From Mauremys mutica (lineage: Eukaryota; Chordata; Testudines; Geoemydidae): a stretch of 64,000 nucleotides of DNA. A program made the position numbers and the translations under genes. Each line of letters opens with the position of its first letter. The first letter of the stretch is position 1. This document shows, one piece after another, positions 33,735 through 45,139 of the stretch. Where the stretch lies: the NCBI RefSeq assembly GCF_020497125.1, contig NC_059075.1, positions 66,979,321-67,043,320 on the forward strand, written 5' to 3'. The notes under the pieces were generated by a model. The model was not told the origin of the DNA. It worked only from the letters and a program-made list of their open reading frames with translations, and did no database searches.

Positions 33735-34060
33735 GGAAAATAGGTATTGCTATGCTAGATCACACCAATGGCTGGACACTGTTCAGAACTAGATGCTTCT
33801 TTATAGGCGCCGTTACACCTTCCTCTATAGCTGCAGTAAAATTCCTATAGCTGCAGATGTTTGTTCATAACCCAAGGAAGCTAGTGGTTGGCTTATGTTC
33901 TGGAGAGTGGGGGTTGATACATCATATTTGTATTATCCTAGCTAAGGAAACTGTGGATAGTTTTAATATTCAGATACATATTGAACCCTTTTTTGAATCC
34001 TACCAAGCTCTTTGTCTTCATTTATATTGTGGCAATGAATTACACAGGCTTTATGCTATT
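33735..34060 (-). mobile_element. CR1 LINE 3' fragment, antisense
   Basis: The plus strand carries GCTATGCTAGATCACACCAATGG, TAGATGCTTC, GTTGGCTTATG, CCTTTTTTGAATCCTACCAA and TGTGGCAATGAATTACACAGG. Their complements form the end of a CR1 ORF2 (GTGTAATTCATTGCCACA encodes the VELIATG-like segment) and its 3' tail. Minus orientation. Confidence 0.6.
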
Positions 34061-34253
34061 TTGTTTTTAATTCAACCACTTCCAGGACCCCTGATTAAAA
34101 AGCCCAGAGCCTATGTGCTTCTCCATTCTGTTTTTCTTGGACAAATCTTGATACCAGTCCCAACTCTCAGCACCCCCATCTACAAATCCTACCTTTTCAG
34201 GAGTCCTCCACCTGGATATTATGCTGTAATTTGAGGCTTAAAGTGATCACCAG

Positions 34254-35357
34254 TGTCTCGCTGTCGTGGGTCTGCCTGCCGGAGCCGATCGAGGAGCAGC
34301 TATTACTGACGGTACCGGTCCTCCATGTTGGGATTGTGGTCCCATGGTTGGCATCACTCCCGGTGCTGCCGCTCCTTCCGGTCCAGGGACAGCAGCAGGT
34401 CGTATGTCAGCCCGGCCTCCCTTCGTAGTTGTCCATTGATGGGTCAGGCCAGCCAGGCCCAACAGCTGGCTCCACTGGTGCCACAGCAGGTGCAGTAGCA
34501 CTGGGCCCCGGGGCTGGCCCAATGGTACCAGTGGGCACCGTGGCCGCCGACGCAGCCCCCAGTGGGGGCTCGCTTGGTGGCCAGAGCCTCAGAAGGACCT
34601 TTGGCCTCCCTCTGCAGACTTCCGAGGAAGGAATCGGTGGGTTGTACATCCTCAGCACTGTGCCCAGAAACCGAACAGGTGGTGGACCCTCTGGTGCGGG
34701 GGACACCCAAAGTACCACGCTGGCCTTCTCACCCTCCCCGGATGAGGCGATTACAGCCCTTTCGTCCTGCAGGAGGACTTTATGGCCCACCAAGAACTCT
34801 TAAAAAGGGCAGCATCAAGCCTCTACCTCCAAGCAGAGGATATAGAGGAGCCCTTGGACTCCCTGTTTAATGTGCTGTTTTCCTCGGCACCAGGTAGGGT
34901 GGCCTTGCCTCTCCACGAAGGGGTGGTGAAAATTTCAAATGCCCTGTGGCAAACCCTGCTCCCATTGGCCCCCATCTCTAAGAGAGTGGAATGCAAGTAT
35001 TTTGTACCCACCAAGGGGCATGAATACTTATACACCCACCCTGCTTCTAACTCCCTGGTGGTCGAGTCGGTCAACCAGAGGGAATGGCAGGGCCAGCCAG
35101 CCCCTACCCCGAAAAATAAAGATTCAAGGAGGCTGGACTCTTTTGGAAGGAAAATGTATTTGTCCTCGAGCTTCCAGTTATGGGTGGTGAACCACCAGGC
35201 TCTCCTGGGCCAGTATGAGTTCTATCTGTGGGGCTCCCTGCCCAAGTTTGAGGACTCCTTCCAGGTGCGTGACAGGAAGGCGTTCAAAGCGCTGGTGGAA
35301 CAGGGTACAGTGGCTGCCAGGGCAACTCTGCAGGCAGCTTCAGATGCAGCGGACCTA
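34254..35357 (+). pseudogene. DIRS gag-like protein, N-terminal and central part
   Basis: A degenerate Arg/Ser-rich start (SRSRSSYY, RYRSSM) leads into a Pro/Ala-rich linker, then a better kept block from 34,782: MAHQELLKRAASSLYLQAED, VLFSSAPGRVALPLHEGVVK, KYFVPTKGHEYLYTHPASNS, QYEFYLWGSLPKFED and VAARATLQAASDAADLA. This is the capsid-like protein of vertebrate DIRS elements, which would package the RNA. At least one stop and a frameshift separate the start from the 34,782 block. Coding ends abruptly at the Harbinger junction. Confidence 0.65.
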
Positions 35358-37468
35358 GCCTGGTCTACACTAGGCGTTTAAACCGGTTTTAGGAGCGTAA
35401 AACCGATTTAACGCCACAACCGTCCACACTAGGAGGCACCTTATATCGATTTTAATGGCTCTTTAAACCGGTTTCTGTACTCCTCCCTAACGAGAGGAGT
35501 AACGCTAGTATCGGTATTAACATATCGGATTAGGGTTAGTGTGGATGCTGATCGACGGCATTGGCCTCCGGGAGCTATCCCACAGTGCATCAGTGACCGC
35601 TCTGGACCGCAATCTGAACTCGGATGCAGTGGTCAGGTAGACAGGAAAAGCCCCGCGAACTTTTGAATATTTCCTGTTTGCCCAGCGTGGAGCTCCGATC
35701 AGCACGGGTGGCGATGCAGTCCGAAATCAAAATAAAAAAAGAGCTCCAGCACGGACCATGCGGATGTGATCGCTGTAAGGGCAGGCAAATCCGTTCTATC
35801 AGCGCTCCGTTACAGAAGATGAAATTCAGAATCCTTTTTTAAAAATCTCCAGACAGACGCCATAGCAGGGACTCAGCGCACTGCAGCGTGACAAGCGTAA
35901 CGGAAAGCCAAAGAATCAAATGGACGCTCATGGACTGGAGGACTGAAGCTATCCCACAGTTCCTGCAGCCTCCGAAAAGTATTTGCATTCTTGGCTGAGC
36001 TCCAAATGCTTCTAGGGTCAAACACAGTGTCCGCGGTGGGTCAGGGCATAGCTTGGCAATCTACTCACCCCCCACACACACCCAGAAGCGAAAGGGAAAA
36101 CAATCCTCTGACTCTTTTACATGTCACCCTATCTTTACTGAATGCTGCAGATAGACACGATGCTGCAGCCATCAACACCAACATCCTCACTCCCCCCCTG
36201 CCATGGGTGGCTGATGGTACAAAAGGACTGGTAACCGTCCTCGTCATCAGCCTATTGGCACATGGGGCAGTAACCATGCTGACTAGCATCCGTGAGGTCG
36301 ATCAAGGGCGCCTGGCCCTAATTTTTTCTGGTGGTGGATGGTGCAATATGGCTGGTAACCATCGTCATCATAGCAACAGGGGGCTGAGCTCCATCAGCCC
36401 CCACCCTTCATGTGTAAAGAAAAGATTCAGTTGCCCCTGGACTAGCAGAGGGATGCTGGGCTTCTCTCCTACACACTGCTTAATGTCCTGTCTGGACTAT
36501 CATAGCAGCTGGAGGCTGCCTTCCACTCATTTCTCACTAACAAGTCACCATGTCTTATTCCTGCATTCTTTATTACTTCATCACACAAGTGGGGGGACAA
36601 TGGTATGGTAGCCCAGGAAGGCTGGGGTAAGAACGGAATGAACAGGTGGTGTTGTTACAGGAGCACCCCCTGTGAATAGCATTCAGATCATAATTTCTGC
36701 AGGATCTGACACAGAGCAGCTGTGCTCTCTGGTTCTATGATACAGTGGTTATCTAGTACACTTGCCTATATTCTAGGCAGGACTGATTCTATTTTTAGAT
36801 ACCAAAAAGGAGGGATTGACTTAGGAAGTCATTCCCAATTTTGGCTTTTGCGCCCCTGGCTAAGAGCAGCCAGGGGCACTTATGACAGCAGCAAATGGTA
36901 CAAAAGGACTGGTAGCCATGATCATCTTAGTTCCAATTTATGGAAGGGTTTGGATGGTGCAATATGGCTGGTAACCATCTCTGCTGTCATGCAAAAGCAA
37001 AAGCATGCTTCTGTGTAGCGCTGCTGAATCGCCTCTGTGAGCGGCATCTAGTACACATACGGTGAGAGTCACAAAAGGCAAAACAAGCTCCATGATTGCC
37101 ATGCTATGGCATCTGCCAGGGCAATCCAGGGGAAAAAGGCGCGAAATGCTTGTCTGCCGTTGCTTTCCCAGAGGAAGGAGTGACTAACGACATTTACCCA
37201 GAACCACCCGCGACAATGATTTTTGCCCCATCAGGCACTGGGATCTCAACCCGGAAGTTCCAAGGGGCGGCGGGGGAGGCTGCGGGAACTATGGGATAGC
37301 TAGGGAATAGCTACCCACAGTGCAACGCTCCAGAAGCCGACGCTAGCCGCGGACGCACACCACCGAATTAATGTGCTTAGTGTGGCCGCGCGCAATCGAT
37401 TTTATAAAATCTGTTTTACAAAACCGGTTTATGCAAATTCGGAATAGTCCCGTAGTGTAGACGTACCC
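35358..37468 (-). mobile_element. Harbinger copy 2, internally deleted, inserted in DIRS gag
   Basis: The ends CCTGGTCTACACTAGG (35,359) and CCGTAGTGTAGACGTACCC (ends 37,468) are inverted Harbinger termini. Sequence next to the left end matches the right part of copy 1 (including a remnant of Myb exon 1 at about 35,718-35,790), and 37,090-37,460 matches the complement of copy 1 at 3,470-3,850, so it lies in reverse. The transposase is gone. The centre (36,060-37,010) instead has repeats around ATGGTACAAAAGGACTGGTA and GATGGTGCAATATGGCTGGT of unknown origin. Confidence 0.8.
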
Positions 37469-37650
37469 ACAGTTGCACGGTCCATGGCCTCTGTGGTGTC
37501 CATGAGAAGGGCATCATGGCTCCTGCCCTCTGGGCTGTCCAGCGAGGCGCAGACCTCCCTGCAGAACCTCTCATTTGACGGCAAAGCTCTGTTTGCGGAA
37601 CAAATGGATACAAAGCTGCATGGCCTGAAAGACTCCCCCATGACTCTCTA
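37469..37650 (+). pseudogene. DIRS gag-like protein, C-terminal part
   Basis: The frame resumes after the Harbinger insert with TVARSMASVVSMRRASWLLP, then LSSEAQTSLQNLSFDGKALF and LKDSP, ending in a TAG at about 37,650. These words are typical of the C-terminal part of vertebrate DIRS gag. Downstream, a basic Gln/Pro/Lys-rich linker leads toward the polymerase ORF. Confidence 0.65.
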
Positions 37651-37923
37651 GACTCTGGGTCTCCATGTTCTGGCTCTGGCTAAACCTAAGTTCAAGCCGC
37701 AGCAGACTCCCACTCAGACCACCCACCCAAAATATGAGACCACTTATAAGAAGTTGCGGGACTATAAGAGGCACCCACAGAGGCAGTCTCGCTCTGGCCC
37801 CCAGCCTGGGTCCCCCAAGGGCAAGCAAGTGGGGGAAAAGGCAGTTTTGACGGAATACCCAGGGGCACCCTGCCACTTCTCATCAGGGATCCACCCTCAA
37901 TAAAGCTTCACTTCCCCAATCAG

Positions 37924-39145
37924 TTGTGTACTTCCCTCCCGGAGTGGTCACGGCTGACCTTGGACCGATGGGTCCTCAACGCCAACTCCCGGGGCTACAC
38001 CCTCCAGTTTACTTCCTCCACTCCCATCCCTCCTGGGGGACTCCTCACACGAGGCTCTGCTCGAACAGGAGGTGGGGCGGCTCCTGGGCCTAGGAGCGGT
38101 GGAAGCGGTACCCGGGGAGTTCAAGGGCAAGGGGTACTACTACCCCTATTTCCTTATCCTGAAGGCCAAAGGGGGGCTCAGGCCTGAACCAGTACACGGT
38201 GAAGCTCAAGTTCCGGATGGTCTCCCTGGCCTCCATCATCCCCTCCCTGGGGACTGGTACACTGCCCTTGATCTGCAGGATGTGTACTTCCACATTCATA
38301 TATTGGAGGGGCAGGAACACTACCAATTTATGGTTCTCCCGTTTGCCCTGTCCACTGCCCCCAGGGTATTCATGAAATGTATGTCGGTGGTGGTGGACGA
38401 CTGGTTGGTCAAGGGCAGCTCCCAGTCGCAGGTGCGGGATCACATGGCGCTCCTTCTGTCCATGTGCACCACTTTGGGCCTGTTGGTAAACAACACCAAG
38501 TCCACATTAGTTCTGGTTCAATGCATAGAATTTATCGGGGCAGTCCTGGACGCCTCATCGGCCAGAGCCTCCCTCCCACCGGACAAATTCGAGACCCTGA
38601 AAGGGCTCATCGACACGGTCATAAGGTTTCTGGTGACAACAGCCAGAGTGTGCCTCCAGCTCTTGGGTCACATGGTGGTGTGCACGTATGTGGTCCGTCA
38701 TGCCAGACTCAGGATGAGGCCCCTCCAGCTCTGGTTGGCCTCAGAGTTCTCCCAGGCCAGGGACAGGATCACCTCCCTACGATGGTGGTCCTCCCGGAGA
38801 AACATGCTCCAAGTTCAGGGGCAGGGCCCCATCGCTGGAGCTGGTGTCCGCCGCGTCGGACCTGGGATGGGGGGCCCGTGTGAGGATTGTTCAGACCCAA
38901 GGTCTATGGTCGTCTCAGGGTCTGACCCTCCACATAAACGTCAAGGAGCTCAGGGCAGTACGGCTGGCATGCATGGCCTTCTACTCGCACCTGGAGGGCC
39001 GGGTGGTCAGGGTCCTCACGCACAACATGGTCTCAATGTTGTACATCAACAGGCAAGGCAGGGCCCGATCCTTTGCTGTGAAGCCCTCAGGCTGGGGGAT
39101 TTTTATATAGCCCACGACATCTGCCTACAGGCCTTCCATCTGCTG
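37924..39145 (+). pseudogene. DIRS reverse transcriptase / RNase H, broken
   Basis: RT blocks: WSRLTLDRWVLNANSRGYTL, LGAVEAVPGEFKGKGYYYPY, ILKAKGGLRP, DWYTALDLQDVYFHIHI (first catalytic Asp region), LPFALSTAPRVF, then VVVDDWLVKG where the usual Tyr-x-Asp-Asp context has lost about a dozen upstream residues. RNase H blocks: ASDLGWGARV, LTLHINVKELRAVRLACMAF, VLTHNMVSMLYINRQG, with His in place of the usual catalytic Asp before Asn. At least two frameshifts occur (near 38,080 and 38,840). It would have copied the element's RNA; it is inactive. Confidence 0.75.
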
Positions 39146-39149
39146 TCTC

Positions 39150-39888
39150 CATGCAGGTTAGCGATAGGCACACACCAACCCCCGAGTCCTACGAGTGTCC
39201 CTCTGGGGTGCCCAGGCCCTGCTCCACTGAACACTCACAGAACTCTCTGGGTTTCTACTCCCAAAGGCATAGTACACACCAGCTTACTAGTTTCACATCA
39301 GGATCATTGCTCTGCTTATCACACAGCATTTTAGATGTGTTTATAGTGAAAACAGGAGCGTTTATTATCAAAGAACAGAGATTTAAATGATAGTAAGAAT
39401 GAATATTGGAAACAAATGGTTTTATATATATTAAAACAAAATCATCCCATGCTTCCTAGAGTCTAAACTAACAGGACGTTCCCCTGTTTCCTACAAGGTA
39501 TCTTATCCCACTTCCTTTCCCCAGCATTTTCAACCAGGATAGCTGACACCCTCCTTTCATAAGATCAAGCCCACAAGCAGCCTGTCTTCCTAGGTTGAAG
39601 GATATCCTGGAGTACCTCCATGCCCCTAGTTATACCCCAGAAGTTCATTGTTTTTACTCATAAACGTGATAACCTCTCCTGTTTTTGTGTTTTCTTGCAG
39701 CACTTGCAATCTGCTCATTAGCATTTGATTCAATATGCAAATAGACATCCATTGTACAATACACAACCAGGGAGATAAGTGGCTCCCACTTCCTGTCTGG
39801 AGACATCTGCCTCAATGCACTCACCCTTTGTGTGACCTGCCTTTAACTACCAGGCCTTAAGAATGTATTTATACGTAACTCCTTACAC
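39150..39888. repeat. LTR-like repeat abutting the DIRS 3' break
   Basis: The sequence from the DIRS break to CTCCTTACACA (39,878-39,888) is A/T-rich, with a stretch TGTTTATAGTGAAAACAGGAGCG resembling the mid-part of the LTR at 55,562-56,739, and a TACACA end. The start is not defined. It is the likely cause of the DIRS truncation. Confidence 0.35.
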
Positions 39889-39889
39889 A

Positions 39890-40685
39890 GTATCTGCCGA
39901 TACATTTTGCAATGAATGTAGTGACTAGTGTGAGGCATGCTTTGAGAGACCTTACATGACCCCTTTTGGTGAACCCACGGGAACCGTATGTACGCCCGTG
40001 CCCTCTGCCCGTGAGCATCAACGGGTCCTGGGGTAACTGCAAGGAAGCGTCCAGGCCTTTTGTACTGGAAGATGGGGCTGCTCTTGTGGATGAATGAGGG
40101 TTTTCTGTATTTGTCCCTTTCAGTGCAGTTTTCTCTCATGATTCAGCCACTTCACATATCCAAGCAAATCTGGGGCTATTGAATTGAGATCCCCTTGCCA
40201 GTATGGAGTGGCATATGATAGGGAAATTGGTTGGGGTAGGGAAAGGAATGGTAAGGATGGAAGAATTTTGTGTGTGTGTGTGAGGGAGAGGGAGAGAGAG
40301 AATGAATTATGAGGGGGAGGTGGATGGAGGTTTCCTAATGAGCAATAGATGAAATTAAACGTTGTCAAGACTTAGAGCCAGATCTTTCGCTAATATAACT
40401 TGCTGTAACTTTATTGGCCCTAAGAGTCATCTCTATTCCCCATCGCAATCTGCAGCTGAACTTGAGGGGACACTAGGCTCTTGTGTCTCTCCAGGCCCGA
40501 AAGAGGCTTCTTATTGTGTGGCCTCAGCACAAGGAGGCATTTTGGCAGAGGAGGGAGGGGGAAGAGGTTGAGTGGTGTTTTTGAATATACTAATAATTCT
40601 TTCCACCTCTGTAGGAGAAAGAGAACACCATTTTTATGATGGACTTTGTTAGGTGCCTTAGAAATACGATATAGAACACCTTGCA
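39890..40685. other. no recognised gene
   Basis: Contains a (TG)n run next to a (GA)n run at about 40,269-40,302; otherwise unremarkable. Confidence 0.4.
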
Positions 40686-40689
40686 CCTG

Positions 40690-40985
40690 AGGATCTCAAC
40701 ATGTTTTACAAACATTTTGAGTTAAACTTCACAGCCCCTTGTGAGATAGGTCAGTATTATCCCTGAGTTGCAGATGGAAAAATTGAGGCACAGAAGTTAA
40801 GGCCTACATTTTCAAAGTGCAGGGGTGGGGGAGCTAATTTTAGAGACTTGGATCCATAGTTGGGGATGTGAATAGGTCGTCTGATTTTTGGAATCCTTTG
40901 AAAATCAGGTCTTTTTTTTTAGGCAGCTGAGTTTGAAATTTTTGGCCTAAGTGACTTACCCAAGGTTTCACAGATTTCCTTTCTT
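40690..40985 (-). repeat. MIR-like SINE split by a short insert
   Basis: GTTTTACAAACATT, TTATCCCTGAGTTGCAGATGG, AATTGAGGCACAGAAGTTAA (to 40,800) and then GTGACTTACCCAAGGTTTCACAG (about 40,950-40,973) are consecutive parts of an antisense MIR-like SINE. They are separated by about 145 bases beginning GCCTACATTTTCAAAG and ending AAATTTTTGGCC, which look like inverted ends of a MITE related to 41,052-41,204. Confidence 0.45.
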
Positions 40986-41051
40986 CTGGAGAAGGAGGTA
41001 GTGGGATTTCACCAGAAGGCTGAAGTTGCTGGGGGAAATCATGTCAGATAG

Positions 41052-41204
41052 AGCCTGATTTTCAAAGGTACTTATGTGCCTATAGATGGATGTAGGCACC
41101 TAATGGGAAATTATTTATTTCAATGGCAGGTTAGGTGCTTTTGAAAATTCCACTAGATGCCTAACTGTATCTTCAAGTTTCTAAAGATCTTTGAAAATCT
41201 GGCC
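41052..41204. mobile_element. Short MITE with GGCCTGATTTTCAAAG-type ends (153 bp)
   Basis: The left AGCCTGATTTTCAAAGGT and the complement of the right end (GGCCAGATTTTCAAAGAT) match except at scattered positions. The core TAGGCACCTAATGGGAAAT...GGTTAGGTGC is partly symmetrical. No coding. Superfamily not established. Confidence 0.65.
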
Positions 41205-41779
41205 TATAGTGCTTCCCTTGGTGAGTTATGAGAGACAGATTGAGGCTGTGAATCAGCTGGAGGATGAAGGAAGTAGTAGTAGCTGCAAAGGGAAAAGCAG
41301 AAGGAAAAACATGTATGGAGATATTTACCCTGGTTGCCAGCCATAGTGTAGGTTGTTTGCCCTTGACAAGACAGAGGGCCAGCTGACCGGGAAGAAACCA
41401 AGGACAGACAATAGCCCAGACCTGCAGTCTAAAGGCAAACATCAAAAGAAAGAAGCAAGTGATCCTGTCTGATGAGACTCTATTGAAGAACAAATCCTGG
41501 CCTATCTATAACACAGCCAAAGAGAACAGAATGGCATTGCTTTTTGCATCCCATGAGAGATGTGACCAAAAAAAAGGAGGGTTGGGGGGGAGGGGAATCA
41601 AAGGCCTGAACAATGCTTCTACTTACTTTAATCACTGTAACAGCTGAGCTTCCACTTATTGTAGTCCATGTGATGGCTGCAATTACCGTATGATAAATCT
41701 GACTTCAATCTCTAGTAGATAATAGAGCTTATGTTAAGAGAGAATCTGCAAACAACTAGTACATAAATGAACAAAGAAC

Positions 41780-42160
41780 AGTAAGCAGCCTGGCCTTGTG
41801 AAGAATTAATCATGCTCAATTTAAAAAAAACCTGAATTGCAAAATTAGCAGCTGAATAAAATTCAGTAGTTGTGACATCTGAACGTCAGTAAAGTACTTG
41901 CTATGCTGCACCATGAAATCTGACTTGAGATATTAAGTTAAATGGGGGTGAATTAAGCATTGTCACCTACCAAAAACTGGTTGGAGGACTGTATGCAAAG
42001 GGTAATGAGCTTGGAGGTGCTAGTGTGGTGGAGTATAGTGTGTGAGGAGAACCAGTTTTAACATCTGTTTTAATGATCTGGAAGAGGGGCTAAATCAGCT
42101 AATTAAATTTGCAGATAATAGTAAACTAGGAGGTGGAGCTGTGTGGATAACTGATCTTTT
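41780..42160 (+). mobile_element. CR1 LINE fragment (RT domain)
   Basis: The frame at about 42,065-42,135 reads CFNDLEEGLNQLIKFADNSKLGG, equivalent to the CR1 RT segment INDLEEG...KFADDTKLGG; the second Asp of the FADD box is Asn. Upstream words (AAAAACTGGTTGGAGG, CAGTAAAGTACTTG) match the preceding part with frameshifts. Degenerate copy, sense orientation. Confidence 0.55.
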
Positions 42161-43269
42161 GGTTTGGTGGCCAAACTGAAAAATAAAGTAATAATAATTG
42201 GGGGATGATCTGAAACCATTTTTTATTTTATTTTATTGATTAATTAATACATTTATTTTGGTACACCAAAAAACTGGGAAAGTCATTTCATGTCAAATGA
42301 GATGTTTTCTTTGATCTGAAATGAATCGTTTAATTTTTGAGGGGTTTTCCCCCCTTAAAAATTTAATAAAATTGAACAAAAAGTCATTTGGGTAGAAAAG
42401 TTGAAATGTTTCATTTTGAAAATGTCCAAATGAAATGTTTGGACTTCTTCAGAATTTTGGGAGGTTTTTTTTTTTTAATTTTTTTTTCCTTTCTTGAGGA
42501 AACAATTCAGTGAATTTGACACAAATTCACAATGCTTCATTTGACCTGGATCTGTATTTTTGGGAGGATGTGAGTGTGTTACAATTCTCAGTTTGAGAGT
42601 CTGACTCTTCAGTTTAAGCTATAGAGACCCATGTTTTTAGCTAGGGCGTTCCTCTTTCAGTCCCTGGCATGTTGGCCAAGATGACCGCCTTCCATCACCC
42701 AAGCACCAGAGAAGACAGGCATGCAGTGGGGACAAAAATCTCTTAAATATCAACAATAAAATGAGATCAGTGTATTTGGGAAGTCGTCATCACCATCATA
42801 ACCACCAAATCACCACCAAACCCAAATATACAGTACAGAGAGAGGGAGGAAGCAGGAAAGCAATAATGACAAAATAGACTGTGGGATGACAGTGAATAGC
42901 AATTTTGACCTGAGCTTCAGAATGGTATGACTCCATAAAAATCCAACGCATAATTGTCATGGAACTGGGAAGTGATGCTCCCTTTCTGAGGATCTGGTTC
43001 TGCACTACTAATGTTGATGGGAGATTTGTCACTGATATCATTGGGATCAGGATCTGAGATGCTGGGCACTTGAATAATAGTAGGGTTATGACCAATTACA
43101 CAGAAAAGAGAGATCAAGACAAATGATTAAATGGCTAACTGGGCTAATTTATGAAGAAAAAATGAAAATAGGTATGGTCTTTCCAAAGGATAACTGTGCA
43201 GGAAACAGCTGTTTACAAGTAGCTGAAATATGTAAATTTCAAGGAGAGAGGAGAACTGTTGAGTGTACC

Positions 43270-43490
43270 AAGGAGAGGAGTGTATGAGACCCAGTAGCAT
43301 GAATTTTCTTAATTTCTTCCTAAATATAAGGAAAGGGTCCCAAACCTGTGAGTTAAATTAGATCATGTGATAGTCACCCAAGGAAGTAGTGGAAGTTCCA
43401 TTCCTTGAGTAACTTAAAATTGGACTGGACAAAGTACTTAAAATACCTTATGTTTAGGGAATGATGATTTAAGAGCCTCTTCCATCTCTA
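43270..43490 (+). mobile_element. CR1 LINE 3' fragment
   Basis: GGAAGTAGTGGAAGTTCCATTCC followed by ACTTAAAATTGGACTGGACAAAG matches the C-terminal end of CR1 ORF2 (EVVE-PFLE, LKIGLDK). The RNA 3' tail is not preserved. It may be a further part of the same insertion as 41,780-42,160. Confidence 0.5.
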
Positions 43491-44585
43491 ATTTCAGTAC
43501 TTCAGAAATCCCTGCTAATTGGGCTTAGCCAGAACCTTTGCTAACCATTTCAGTGTCTTGTTGTTTAGAGAATTCTTAAAGCTCTTCAATTTACAGTAAG
43601 ACTAAAATGCTTTTCTTTTTTGTTGGCAGCAGCAGAATATTTCCAAAGATCAACCTTCTCACTCTTCCATTTCCTGTTTTCAGTCTCTTTCCATCACCCT
43701 ATTCTTCCCACCATTGAGGTGCCACTTCTCTCTCCCCACAGCCCAGGAAAATAGAGCAGTATGAGAAGTGGAATTTCTGTCCTGAGGAAAATTTCACATT
43801 TCTGGGGAAAAAAAATTGTTTTGAACTGGAATGAAAAGTCAAAATTTGCCATAGTACAGAATTCAAAAATTATTTTTTTTTTAAGAACCAAAATGGAATT
43901 TCCCAGCTGTTCCCTGCCAGCCCAGACAGCTTCTTGGCTACGTGGCCAGTCTGGGGAGTTTGGCAGCCTGTCCACCCATGAGTTGGGCTGGCAGGGAGCC
44001 AGCCCACCCAGGAAGCTGTCTGCCCAGATAACTGGTGTTGCCAGGCAGATTGCTCGCCAGCCAGCCAGGAAGCTGAGGAAAATGGGGAGAGTGTGGGAGC
44101 CTGGCAGGTGGGCAGCAGGGGTGTTGTGGATATTGGGGTGGGGGTGAGTGCAGGAAGTCAGGAAGCCTGGAGAGCCAGGCAGGGTGGTATGAAACCAAGC
44201 TGACAAGCCAGCCAGGTTTCATGTTTGCACCGAATGTTTAAGTTCCACGGAATCAGCATTTTCCAATGGAAAATTGTTCTGGCAGAAGACCTTTGACATG
44301 ATCTGCATCTGAAGAAGGGTGATGATCTTCTTGCACCCCACAGAGTGTGTTTCCAACTGGGACTCATGCCTCTTGTCTGGGTGGAATAGGACTGGGTGGA
44401 CTTTCAGACAGCATCAGTTTAGCAAGATCCAAAGTAGGATTTGGTCCAGGAGGCCTGGTGATTTATAGATTAAAACAACAAAACTCTAAGTGCAGTTACA
44501 ATATCCACTGTCAATGGTTGTAAAGATAGAGTGACCGCAACAGATGGAAACGAAGGTTAGGGGAAAGGAAGAGACAAGAGACCAG
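43490..44585. other. no recognised gene
   Basis: A repetitive CCAGC/GGCTGGC-rich stretch (43,910-44,215) gives spurious Pro-rich ORFs on both strands. It appears locally duplicated with degenerate GCCAGCC units. No domain seen. Confidence 0.4.
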
Positions 44586-44587
44586 TT

Positions 44588-45034
44588 TATACTGGCTCCA
44601 AGTATTTTGCCGCCCCAAGCAAAAAAATTTTTCCTGTGCCCCCGCCCGGCCCTGTGCCAACTCTGCCCCTTCCCCGCCCCATTCCAACCCCTTCCCCAAA
44701 TCCCCGGCCCTGCCTCCTCCCCAGGGCGCGCCGTATTTCCCCTCTTACTTCTCCGTCCCTCCGAGGCTTGCCGCAAAACAACTGATTCGCGCAGCAAGCC
44801 TGGGAGGGAGTGGGGAGAAGCGGAGTGGCGGTGTGCTCGGGGGAGCAGGCAGCAGTGGAGCAGAGGTGATCTGGGGGGGTAGTGGTTCCTCTTGCCCCCC
44901 CCCCTCAAGTTACTTCCTGCAGCCCTCCCCTCACCCCCCACCGCGGCAGCTCACCTCCGCTCAGGGCCGCTCCTTGGAAGGTGCCGCCCCAAGCACATGC
45001 TTGGAGTGCTGGTGCCTAGAGGTGGCCCTGGATA
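44588..45034. mobile_element. MITE related to the CAGGGGCGGCTCTAG family
   Basis: It begins near GGCTCCAAGTATTTTGCCGCCCCAAGC and ends GGTGCCTAGAGGTGGCCCTG, with GTGCCGCCCCAAGCAC near the right end. The GCCGCCCCAAGC words link it to the elements at 10,854 and 58,591. The interior is very C-rich. Target duplication not identified. Confidence 0.5.
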
Positions 45035-45139
45035 TGACCCTATCTCCACTGAAGACAAGACAATGGACTACTCTGATTTACACCACTGAAAATTTGACCC
45101 ACACAAGTCAAATTCAGGAGTGTTGTAAGGAAGACGTGA

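Larger units (their letters stand above)
34245..39145 (+). mobile_element. DIRS-type retrotransposon, 5' and 3' truncated, split by Harbinger copy 2
   Basis: Order on +: the end of an Arg/Ser-rich gag N-terminus (about 34,250-34,440), gag body (34,782-35,357), interruption by a Harbinger element (35,358-37,468), gag C-terminus (37,469-37,650), reverse transcriptase (about 37,930-38,640) and RNase H (about 38,840-39,110). The RT has the DIRS-lineage words LDLQDVYFHIHI and LPFALSTAPRVF. No tyrosine recombinase region remains; the similarity stops near 39,145, where LTR-like DNA begins. All frames are damaged. Confidence 0.8.

Noticed and set aside
34407..34793. Minus-strand ORF of about 128 codons
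   Set aside because: Antisense shadow of the DIRS gag region.
36065..36289. Minus-strand ORF of 74 codons called as a gene
   Set aside because: No domain and only one copy here; kept only as an observation on the Harbinger copy 2 core.
38377..38883. Plus-strand Gly/His/Gln-rich ORF of about 168 codons
   Set aside because: Frame-shifted reading of the DIRS reverse transcriptase gene.
44486..44941. Minus-strand ORF of about 151 codons and plus-strand counterpart
   Set aside because: Low-complexity C/G-rich MITE sequence open on both strands.
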